Of a stretch of 8,566 nt of DNA, positions 1-6,123 are shown one piece after another; within the stretch, counting starts at the first letter, position 1, and every line of letters begins with the position of its first letter. The DNA is from an uncultured Lachnospiraceae bacterium. GTDB taxonomy: Bacteria; Bacillota; Clostridia; Lachnospirales; Lachnospiraceae. A program made the position numbers and the translations under genes. A model generated the notes under the pieces. The model did not search any database. It was not told the origin of the DNA and saw only the letters and a program-made list of their open reading frames with translations. The stretch is from NCBI GenBank assembly GCA_905236545.1, contig CAJOQO010000056.1:1-8566 (forward strand). Direction: 5' to 3'.

Positions 1-81
1 GGGCCTGATCTGAGCTTTGTACTGCCGCTTACAGGCAAGCCTGACGCGTCAGATACAAAGACTCAGATCGGCCGTGAATAG
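1..81 (+). CDS. C-terminal end of an unidentified protein (partial)
   Basis: Frame 1 is open from the window edge to a TAG at 79-81 and gives 26 residues, starting GPDLSFVLPLTGKPD. It is the only rightward frame that stays open here, since the other two stop within the first 12 bases. The composition looks like ordinary protein, with a hydrophobic strand followed by a polar tail, but no family can be recognised from so short a piece. It ends 48 bases before the dehydrogenase-like gene on the same strand, so the two may be co-transcribed. The codons also encode a long inverted repeat (3-72), so the stretch could instead be intergenic DNA that happens to be open. Confidence 0.45.
   Translation, partial: GPDLSFVLPLTGKPDASDTKTQIGRE
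3..72. repeat. Imperfect inverted repeat with nested palindromes
   Basis: The left arm at 3-21 (gcctgatctgagctttgta) pairs with the right arm at 54-72 (tacaaagactcagatcggc), broken only by one single-base bulge in each arm. Between them lie an inverted repeat at 32-43 (caggc-aa-gcctg) and an overlapping 12-bp perfect palindrome at 41-52 (ctgacgcgtcag). The RNA could fold into one long hairpin or compete among stems. No T-run follows, so it is not a standard intrinsic terminator. It lies in the last codons of the upstream gene and 58 bases before the next start codon. It could slow 3' decay, control processing between the genes, or be an operator. Confidence 0.6.
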
Positions 82-129
82 TAACGCATAATCTTCACAA
101 TAGCTATCCCCTGAAAAAAGGAGCACGCC

Positions 130-1137
130 ATGCACAGGATCACCGATCTCACCTCAGAATACCCATACAGCAAAGAACGCCTCTCCGCCTACCCCTGGCT
201 GATGGAAACTCCCGGCGACCGGAAAAGAGTCCACATCGCCGGAATGGGAGATGTCGGCCGCAATGCAGCTGCCGCGCTTCGCATCGTCGGAGGGGAAACC
301 GTTTCGGCAATCGGAATCTATGACATCGATCAGAAGCAGGTAACCCGCCTGGAAATAGAGCTGGGACAGATCCTCTTCCCGCCGGGCCAGCGCCGTGTGC
401 CAAAGATCCTGCCTCTCGGAAAGGAAGAACTGTTTGACTGTGATATCTTCCTGTTCTGCGCCGCAGCCGGCGTACCGCCGGTGGGTGAAGAAGCAAAGGG
501 AGATGTAAGAATGGCACAGTTTGAAAAAAACCGTCTGATCATAGAGGAATATGCGAAGGCAGCGCAGGATGCCCTCTTCCGCGGACTCTTTGGCGTAGTG
601 TCGGATCCGCTGGATCTTCTGTGTCAGGAGGCCGCCCGCTATCTCCATCCGGAGCAGGTGCAGGGCTTCGGGCTCGGCGTGATGTACGCACGGGCCGCCT
701 ACTACGCCGCAAGGCGCGCCTCCTCTGATCCCCGCTTTTCCCATTTTATGGACAGCGGGCGTGTTTACGGTCCCCACGGAAAAGGACTGGTTGCAGTCAA
801 CAGCATCTCGGCAGAGCATTACGACAAGGCAGCAACCGAAAAGCTCACCAACCTTACCGTCGGAGCGAATATCTCAGTGAGGGCGCTGGGATACAAGCCT
901 TATATCGCGCCGGGCATCTCCTCCGTCGCTCTGACCATCCCGGCGGTAATCGCCGGAAACTGGAACGACAGCGCACGCTGTCTCAACGGCGTATTCTTCG
1001 GAGCACGGAACCGGATAACAGCCGCCGGGACAAAATGGGAAAAGGAGCCTCTCCCGGACGAGCTCTATTACCATCTGCGGGACAGCTACCGCGCTCTGGA
1101 CAAAACGCTCCACGGAATCGCGCACCGTATGGGATAA
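130..1137 (+). CDS. Lactate/malate dehydrogenase-like NAD-dependent oxidoreductase with altered active site
   Basis: This 335-residue cytoplasmic protein has the length and motif order of the LDH/MDH superfamily. A Rossmann loop lies at 38-43 (GMGDVG), and acidic residues D65/D67 end the second strand where the NAD ribose is usually bound. The mobile-loop arginine is R127 (seven residues before N134), the substrate-binding arginine R188 and the catalytic histidine H216 (in GPHGKG). Several positions are unusual. M185 stands where the aspartate partner of the catalytic histidine is expected, D159 replaces the asparagine of the usual NP loop, and about 30 extra residues precede the Rossmann fold. 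It is therefore probably a dehydrogenase of another 2-hydroxy or 2-keto acid, or a divergent family member; the substrate cannot be named. The start is supported by AAAAGGAG at 116-123, six bases upstream. The stop codon lies inside the arm of the downstream terminator hairpin. Confidence 0.8.
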   Translation: MHRITDLTSEYPYSKERLSAYPWLMETPGDRKRVHIAGMGDVGRNAAAALRIVGGETVSAIGIYDIDQKQVTRLEIELGQILFPPGQRRVPKILPLGKEELFDCDIFLFCAAAGVPPVGEEAKGDVRMAQFEKNRLIIEEYAKAAQDALFRGLFGVVSDPLDLLCQEAARYLHPEQVQGFGLGVMYARAAYYAARRASSDPRFSHFMDSGRVYGPHGKGLVAVNSISAEHYDKAATEKLTNLTVGANISVRALGYKPYIAPGISSVALTIPAVIAGNWNDSARCLNGVFFGARNRITAAGTKWEKEPLPDELYYHLRDSYRALDKTLHGIAHRMG

Positions 1138-1164
1138 GGGGCAAAAAAACTTTTGCCCCTTATC
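1133..1164. terminator. Perfect hairpin between convergent genes, likely bidirectional terminator
   Basis: The arms gataaggggcaaaa (1133-1146) and ttttgccccttatc (1151-1164) are exact reverse complements around the loop aaac. The hairpin sits in the 45-base gap between two convergent genes and includes the TAA of the dehydrogenase-like gene. The A/T tracts fall inside the stem, so each transcript ends with a weak U-rich tail (TTAT) rather than a long U-run. Position and symmetry argue for termination in both directions; the strength is uncertain. Confidence 0.65.
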
Positions 1165-1182
1165 ATGCCTGTCCGGAAGCAG

Positions 1183-1998
1183 TCATGAAGCGTGAACCGC
1201 AAAAAAACGCAGGAGTCTCTTTTTATAATCCGGGGCAGTGTCAAAGCACGCGTGTCCGTAACCATCGTACAGATACAGCTCGCAGTCTTCCCTCCCCTTC
1301 AGCCGTTCAAAGATCTCAGGAGCAGCGTCCGGTCCAAACACCGCATCATCCTTCGCCCCGATCACCAGAACGGGGCAGACGATATGGTCCAGGCAGTCCA
1401 TGAGATTCATCCCCCTGCATGCCCTGACAAGGGTGATGAAATGATCCATCTCTTCCTCTGTTGCCAGAGTGCCGAGCCTTTTCATCGCCTTGCCGAACCT
1501 CTCCATGAACGCCGGCGGATAGATATCATTTCCAAACGTCTCATACAGGGCCGCACCGTCTCTCCCGGCCGCAAGGGCTTCCCACCGCTCCATGACCTTG
1601 TATCTTAATTCTGTGATATCGGCACATGTCGATCCGAGAACCATGGCGCGCACAAGACCCGGATGAGAGGCTGCGGTCAGAATGGCGATCATCCCGCCCT
1701 GAGAAGCGCCAAACATACAGATCTCCTTCAGGCCAAGCCTTTCGATCGCATCTGCGGTATCCTCTGCCATATCCTGTATCTTGTAGTCAGGAGGCAGCTG
1801 TCTGGCGCGGTCGATCACATAGACCGTGAATTCATCCTCCATCTCCCGATACGCCTTCTCGATGGCGCCGGCGGAGGGAACAACGCTCTGAACACTGATT
1901 CCGGGAATGATCACCAGGGGCTTCTCCCCCTTCCCGAAATAAAAATAATCCATCGTATACCGGTCCGCGCAGACCGTTCCTTTTATCACTTCTCCCAT
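1183..1998 (-). CDS. Alpha/beta-hydrolase fold protein
   Basis: This 271-residue soluble hydrolase shows the ordered motifs of the alpha/beta-hydrolase fold. The oxyanion-region strand is LVIIPG (28-33). The stretch DRARQLPPDYKIQDMAEDTA (63-82) resembles the loop and helix before the nucleophile. The nucleophile elbow is GASQG with Ser99. Asp217 or Asp218 (after VIGAK) and His249 (GYGHACFD) complete the triad. A helical cap region lies at about 125-205. There is no signal peptide, so it probably acts in the cytoplasm on a small ester, amide or similar substrate, which cannot be deduced. It lies 96 bases downstream of the dipeptidase gene on the same strand, so one transcript is likely, although the gap is filled by tandem repeats. 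The ribosome site is weak: AGGGG ends about nine bases before the ATG. Confidence 0.9.
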   Translation of the reverse strand: MGEVIKGTVCADRYTMDYFYFGKGEKPLVIIPGISVQSVVPSAGAIEKAYREMEDEFTVYVIDRARQLPPDYKIQDMAEDTADAIERLGLKEICMFGASQGGMIAILTAASHPGLVRAMVLGSTCADITELRYKVMERWEALAAGRDGAALYETFGNDIYPPAFMERFGKAMKRLGTLATEEEMDHFITLVRACRGMNLMDCLDHIVCPVLVIGAKDDAVFGPDAAPEIFERLKGREDCELYLYDGYGHACFDTAPDYKKRLLRFFAVHAS

Positions 1999-2016
1999 GT
2001 CTTCACACCCCTGCCC

Positions 2017-2107
2017 TCTCAGATCCTTACCATCTCAGAACCCTTACCGTCTCAAAACCCTTACCGTCTCAGGATCCTTACCGTCTCAGAACCCTTACCG
2101 TCTCAGA
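2017..2107. repeat. 17-bp tandem repeat array, about five copies
   Basis: The + strand unit tctcagaacccttaccg occurs at 2033-2049 and identically at 2084-2100. One- to three-base variants lie at 2050-2066 and 2067-2083, a 16-base variant at 2017-2032, and a partial unit begins at 2101. The array fills almost the whole gap between the leftward dipeptidase and hydrolase genes. Read leftward, each unit carries the last bases of the dipeptidase gene (CTGAGACGG then TAA), so the array looks like slippage copies of that 3' end. The 17-base period is not a multiple of three, which fits non-coding DNA. There are no unique spacers, so it is not a CRISPR array. Confidence 0.9.
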
Positions 2108-2751
2108 TACTCCGAGGAAACCGGAAAGGAAAAATACGTATCCGGATAGGGTTCTTCCTGCAGAGTAAAATGCCACCACTCATAATCAAACGGCCGGAAT
2201 CCGCTTCGCACCATCACCCGCTGCAGGCGCATCCGCATCTCGTACTGCTCCTGCGTGATCCCTTTGTAATCCGGATGGGACACCTCGCTGAACAGGTCAA
2301 ACGGGCCGCCCATATCGACTTCCTTCCCCGTCTGCATATCCAGCAGCGTCAGATCCACCGTGCTTCCCCGGCTGTGGCTGGACTGTCTGGAGATATAGCC
2401 CCTCTCGAACAGCTCCTGCTTTTCCAGCGTCGGATAAAAATAAGGCTTCATGCGTATATCCTGATCCTCGATCCCCCACAGGACAAAATGCTTCACCGCG
2501 CCGGAGGGCCTGTAAGCGTCAAAGACCTTCAGCCGGTATCCCTGCACAAGCAGCTCATTGGCGGCCGTCTTCAGGGCCCGGGCCGCCTCCTTTGTCAGCA
2601 GGGCGCAGGGTTCCTCGTAGCCATCGATCCGGTCACCGATAAAGTTGTAAGTGGAATAGTAACGGATCTCCTGAATAATCCCCGGCACATAGTCCGCCAG
2701 CAAAACAAATCCTGAGGGGTTCATCGTAAAATCATTGATTCTCTTGTTCAT
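2095..2751 (-). CDS. D-alanyl-D-alanine dipeptidase, VanX/DdpX type (peptidase family M15D)
   Basis: This 218-residue zinc peptidase is expected to hydrolyse D-Ala-D-Ala. The family signatures are complete: FDAYRP with Arg81 (the transition-state arginine in VanX), SSHSRGSTVD with zinc ligands His126 and Asp133, and EWWH with catalytic Glu191 and zinc ligand His194. The length is close to that of VanX (about 200 residues). No signal peptide or membrane helix is seen, so it should be cytoplasmic, as VanX is. No VanH, VanA or VanRS homologue lies nearby, which points to a housekeeping or peptide-scavenging role like E. coli DdpX rather than a complete glycopeptide-resistance operon. AGGAAG at 2759-2764, seven bases before the ATG, supports the start. 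A 10-bp dyad 42-67 bases upstream of the start may control it. Confidence 0.93.
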   Translation of the reverse strand: MNKRINDFTMNPSGFVLLADYVPGIIQEIRYYSTYNFIGDRIDGYEEPCALLTKEAARALKTAANELLVQGYRLKVFDAYRPSGAVKHFVLWGIEDQDIRMKPYFYPTLEKQELFERGYISRQSSHSRGSTVDLTLLDMQTGKEVDMGGPFDLFSEVSHPDYKGITQEQYEMRMRLQRVMVRSGFRPFDYEWWHFTLQEEPYPDTYFSFPVSSEYLRR

Positions 2752-2792
2752 AATTGCGCTTCCTGCCAGTTTTTGCTTCCTTCAGATGCCTG

Positions 2793-2818
2793 CATCAGGA
2801 ACGGTACAGTTCCTGATG
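2793..2818. promoter_or_regulatory. Perfect 10-bp inverted repeat upstream of the dipeptidase gene
   Basis: The arms catcaggaac (2793-2802) and gttcctgatg (2809-2818) are exact reverse complements around ggtaca. The centre is about 55 bases upstream of the dipeptidase ATG. The spacing of the half-sites, about one and a half helical turns centre to centre, suits a dimeric repressor or activator. Alternatively it is a stem in the 5' leader RNA. There is no following U-run for a terminator on either strand. No regulator gene lies in the window, so the binding protein is unknown. Confidence 0.5.
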
Positions 2819-2939
2819 TTCCGGTTCATCGTACCACAATTGAAGACCAGACCGCAATCCGGTTACAAGCCGGGGATTCTGTACTTTTTTTCATTTATGC
2901 CTTATCATAGGAGAGCGGAACAATCGTTTTTGTCCCCGT

Positions 2940-2945
2940 TATAAT
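2940..2945 (+). promoter_or_regulatory. Possible -10 element of the promoter for the sensor-MFS gene
   Basis: A perfect TATAAT lies 60 bases before the ATG of the large membrane protein, in the divergent gap 2752-3005. At the ideal 17-base distance (2917-2922) the sequence is ggaaca, which matches TTGACA at only three positions, so an activator may be needed. A second A/T block, tataag at 2951-2956, is an alternative -10. The rest of this 254-base gap holds the dyad at 2793-2818 and a weak hairpin at 2856-2878. Confidence 0.4.
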
Positions 2946-3005
2946 CCAGCTATAAGGTACGAATCATGCGCTCTGCGCGCTTCAGCATAATAAAGGAATC
3001 AAGAA

Positions 3006-5987
3006 ATGAAAAACAAACGAAAGCCCATCCTCATCACCCTGAGCATCCTGCTGCTTGCCTTTTCCATTGCGGAGCTTTACTTCTTCCGCAGCTGGATCCG
3101 TGTGAATCCGTTCCAGCCCTTCGCCCTGACCGAGGTGGTCGGTGCCTGTAAGGATCATGACGGAAATCTCTTTGTAATCGACAGTGCCGGGGAACGTCTG
3201 CTGAAAGCATCCGCGGACGGCACCCTCCTGTGGCAGATCAAGTCCTCGGACGAATCCTTCCGGAAGGCAGTCAGGCTCTGTACAGACGACGCGGGCAATG
3301 TTTATGTGCAGGACAAACGGATCAGAAGCGGCATCCGTCTGGAATCAGAGCAGGTTCTCATGTTTTCCTCCGACGGTTCCCTTCTGAAAACAGTAAGCGG
3401 CCGCGAAGCCGCCGAGGATCAGATCAGGCCCTCCATCACTTCCCTGTTCCGCTCCGGGGAAGGGGCTTCTGTTGTCTTCGCCATGGATAACGGACTCACG
3501 CTGCGGTCAATTACCTCTTCTGATACCAAGTTCTTTCCGATGGAACACGCAGACGATCTTGTCCTGAACGCTGTGTGGGACAGCACCGAAGCTTCCCTCT
3601 GGTACTGCACATTTAATGGAAGAATCTACCATTATATAGACGGGAAGCAGGACGAGCTGGTGTATGACAACTCCAGACATATCGAAGAGATCGAGAGTGT
3701 TCCCCGCGCGATCAGCTATCTGGACGGAACCCTGTACGCAGCTGACAGGGGGCTGCGCTGCCTGATCTCGATCGATGTCGCTTCCGGTGAACCAGCCTTT
3801 CACAAGGAGGATACCGACTGGGCGCAGCGCGAGGTCTGCGACAGCGTCAATTCCGACTTCAGCGTCGTCTCCACCACCGAAAGTCTCGTGAAGATCTGGG
3901 ATCAGGATACATGTGAAAGCATTGACACGTTATCCCTCTCTTCAAAATACATATTCATAGCCTGCATGACCTGGGCCTGTCTCGTCATTCTGGCAGTGAT
4001 CCTGATTCTTGATCTCCTCTTTCTGATTTATTTCCTGTTCCAAAAGGCCAGCTCCATGGTACGCATCGTGGCGGCGGTTCTCATCGGCGTGGGTGCGCTC
4101 GCCACGATGCTGGTAGCAACGCTCTTCCCGAACTTCACGGAGCAGATGTATCGTACCATGTACGACAAAGCGGATTACTGCGCGTCGCTTACCATGGAGA
4201 GAATGCCGCTCAGCGCATTTCTGAATCTGGATGAATCCTCCGACTATCTCGGAAAAGATTACCTGGCTGTCCAGAGCGCAGTCAACAGCGTTTTCAAGAC
4301 GGAATCGAATTCCGTCAATGATCTGTACTGTACGATGTACCGGGTGCTGGGGGATCACGATACGATCACTCTCACCTACTCCATGGACGAGAATTCCATG
4401 CTCTTCCCCTATGACTGGGAATATGAGGATTCCGAAGAGCAGTCCATTATGACCACCCGTGTCGGAAAGGAGTTCGTCAACCGGAGCCAGGAGGGCAGCT
4501 ACCTGTTCGTGCTGGATCCGATTCTGGATGAAAACGGCAATTCGGTCGGACTGATCGAGGTCGGTACGGATCTGCAGAGCTTTGAAGAAGAGATGCAGAG
4601 GATCTTCTTTGATCTTCTCCTGAACCTGATCGCAGTCACTGCGGTCGGTGTCATGTTCCTGATCGAGATCATCTATTTCCTGCGCGGGAGAAATGAGTAC
4701 CATCTCCAGCTGCAGAAGCCAGAAGACGGTGCGTCCGTTGTCCGGCTTCCTGCCGGCATGCTGCGGGGGATTGTATTTCTGGTCTTCTTCTTCACAAATC
4801 TGACAACGGCTGTGCTTCCCACCTACGCGATCAAGCTTGCCAGCGATGTACGGATCCCGGGGCTCTCCGCCGCATTCATGTCGGCGGTTCCCTTCTCCGC
4901 GGAGGTTATCTCCGGTGCGCTCTTCTCGGTATTCGGCGCAGGTCTGATCCGAAGGCTTTCCCTTAAGCGGGCCTCCCTGCTTTGCGCTGTCCTCTTCTCA
5001 GCCGGACTTGCCCTGCGCATCATCCCTTCCTACTGGATGATCACGCTGGGCAGCCTTGTCATCGGCATCGGCTGGGGCGTCATCCTTCTTATCGTCAATG
5101 TCCTGATTGCGGATATGCCGGGCGATTCGAAAGATACCGGCTTCGCCTATTACAATGCGGCTGCGCTGAACGGCATCAATTCCGGAACCGTCTTCGGCGG
5201 TTTCCTGCTGAACTGGCTTCCGACTTCCGTGCTGTTCGTGCTTACCGCAGTCGGAAGCCTGCTCCTTCTGCTTGTTGTGGGAAAATACCTGGTCAAATCG
5301 TCCTATCCGCAGGAGGATGCGGCACAAGAGGAGGCCGCGCCCGGCTCCGGATCCTCCACCGGGGAAAATGCATCGCGGATGTCCTGGATTCAGTTCCTGG
5401 GTTCCTGGAACATTCTCTCTTTCTTCCTGATGCTGGTCGTCCCGGTGTTGATCGGAAGCTATTTCCTGATCTACCTGTACCCGATCATCGGAACAAGGTG
5501 GGGACTGTCCGAAACCTACGTCGGATATTCCTTCCTGCTCAATGGTCTGTGTGTAATGTCACTGAGCACACTGATGACAAACCTGTTTACAAAGATCAAT
5601 AAAAAACGGTTCGGACTCACCCTGTCCGCCCTGCTGTACGCGCTCGCATTTGCGCTTGTCGCCTTCTTCCACTCGATCCCGGCGCTGCTTTTTACGCTGA
5701 TCCTGCTGGGGTTCTCCGACAGCTTCGGTCTTCCGCTCCAGACCAGCTTCTACACCGACCAGAAGGAGGTGCAGCGCTTTGGCTTCGACCGCTCACTCGG
5801 GGTATACAGCCTGTTTGAAAATATCTCCCAGTCACTTGGGCCCTTTGTCTTCAGCTGGGCGCTCGTGGCAGGCGTTTCAAAAGGCCTTTCTGTCATCGCC
5901 GCCGTGATCGCGGTTCTCGCCGTCGCTTTCCTGTTTGTCGGCATCTTCGTCAGACGTGCAAAGTCATCAAAGCTGCAGGACCCGTAA
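3006..5987 (+). CDS. Fusion of extracytoplasmic beta-propeller, Cache-like sensor and MFS transporter
   Basis: This 993-residue membrane protein has an unusual order of parts. Residues 8-27 form one helix. Residues about 37-313 are a soluble region with propeller-blade motifs, such as DHDGNLFVID at 50-59, DDAGNVYVQD at 94-103, and a later LDGTLYAADRG. Helices follow at 316-344 and 352-374. A sensor-like domain at about 375-535 resembles the input domain of the downstream phosphatase and ends in DENGNSVGLIEVGTDL. Another helix lies at 539-559. From about 585 to 985 there are twelve predicted helices of MFS type, with a basic loop between helices two and three and a charged linker between six and seven. 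By alternation of helices, both soluble domains face outside and the MFS N-terminus lies inside, as expected for that family. It may sense and transport the same compound; the substrate is unknown. AAAGGA at 2992-2997, eight bases upstream, supports the start. Whether transport is retained cannot be judged. Confidence 0.85.
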   Translation: MKNKRKPILITLSILLLAFSIAELYFFRSWIRVNPFQPFALTEVVGACKDHDGNLFVIDSAGERLLKASADGTLLWQIKSSDESFRKAVRLCTDDAGNVYVQDKRIRSGIRLESEQVLMFSSDGSLLKTVSGREAAEDQIRPSITSLFRSGEGASVVFAMDNGLTLRSITSSDTKFFPMEHADDLVLNAVWDSTEASLWYCTFNGRIYHYIDGKQDELVYDNSRHIEEIESVPRAISYLDGTLYAADRGLRCLISIDVASGEPAFHKEDTDWAQREVCDSVNSDFSVVSTTESLVKIWDQDTCESIDTLSLSSKYIFIACMTWACLVILAVILILDLLFLIYFLFQKASSMVRIVAAVLIGVGALATMLVATLFPNFTEQMYRTMYDKADYCASLTMERMPLSAFLNLDESSDYLGKDYLAVQSAVNSVFKTESNSVNDLYCTMYRVLGDHDTITLTYSMDENSMLFPYDWEYEDSEEQSIMTTRVGKEFVNRSQEGSYLFVLDPILDENGNSVGLIEVGTDLQSFEEEMQRIFFDLLLNLIAVTAVGVMFLIEIIYFLRGRNEYHLQLQKPEDGASVVRLPAGMLRGIVFLVFFFTNLTTAVLPTYAIKLASDVRIPGLSAAFMSAVPFSAEVISGALFSVFGAGLIRRLSLKRASLLCAVLFSAGLALRIIPSYWMITLGSLVIGIGWGVILLIVNVLIADMPGDSKDTGFAYYNAAALNGINSGTVFGGFLLNWLPTSVLFVLTAVGSLLLLLVVGKYLVKSSYPQEDAAQEEAAPGSGSSTGENASRMSWIQFLGSWNILSFFLMLVVPVLIGSYFLIYLYPIIGTRWGLSETYVGYSFLLNGLCVMSLSTLMTNLFTKINKKRFGLTLSALLYALAFALVAFFHSIPALLFTLILLGFSDSFGLPLQTSFYTDQKEVQRFGFDRSLGVYSLFENISQSLGPFVFSWALVAGVSKGLSVIAAVIAVLAVAFLFVGIFVRRAKSSKLQDP

Positions 5988-5993
5988 CTCACC

Positions 5994-6011
5994 GGATCGC
6001 TGAAGCGATCC
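5994..6011 (+). other. Short hairpin after the sensor-MFS gene
   Basis: The arms ggatcgc (5994-6000) and gcgatcc (6005-6011) pair perfectly around a tgaa loop, six bases after the TAA of the sensor-MFS gene. No T-run follows, so it is unlikely to end transcription fully. It could protect the 3' end of the upstream message or mark a processing point. The independent promoter for the next gene begins 15 bases further on. Confidence 0.5.
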
Positions 6012-6026
6012 ATCTCCCTGCAGACC

Positions 6027-6055
6027 GTGACAGATGATCTGATTTCAAGTATACT
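6027..6055 (+). promoter_or_regulatory. Sigma-A-like promoter for the phosphatase gene
   Basis: GTGACA (6027-6032) and TATACT (6050-6055) are separated by exactly 17 bases; each differs from the sigma-A consensus at one position. Transcription would start near 6062, leaving a leader of about 60 bases before the phosphatase ATG. The site lies in the 136-base gap after the sensor-MFS gene, so phosphatase and DUF2156 can be expressed apart from the transporter. Confidence 0.65.
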
Positions 6056-6123
6056 TTCAGCAGGAGCGCTGGCACTGGCAGCATTCCGGAAATATCAGAG
6101 TCCTTCAGAGAAAGGGATCCCCT

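Noticed and set aside
2017..2107. CRISPR-like array
   Set aside because: The 17-base units are directly adjacent with no unique spacers, and no cas gene is present.
1663..2715. A 350-codon rightward open frame across the hydrolase and dipeptidase genes
   Set aside because: It is antisense to two well-supported genes and translates the 17-bp repeats as a repeated peptide; no domain is visible.
2095..2751. Part of a vancomycin-resistance operon
   Set aside because: Only the VanX-type dipeptidase is present; no ligase, dehydrogenase of VanH type or two-component system lies beside it. The LDH-like gene at 130-1137 is of the L-LDH/MDH superfamily, not the VanH family.
2856..2891. Possible rightward intrinsic terminator: aatcc...ggatt hairpin followed by seven T
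   Set aside because: The stem is short with a two-base bulge, the T-run starts six bases after it, and no rightward gene lies upstream that would need it.
3942..4703. A 253-codon leftward open frame opposite the sensor region of the MFS fusion
   Set aside because: It has a shadow-type composition rich in Asp, Gln, His and Arg, and lies antisense to clear membrane helices.
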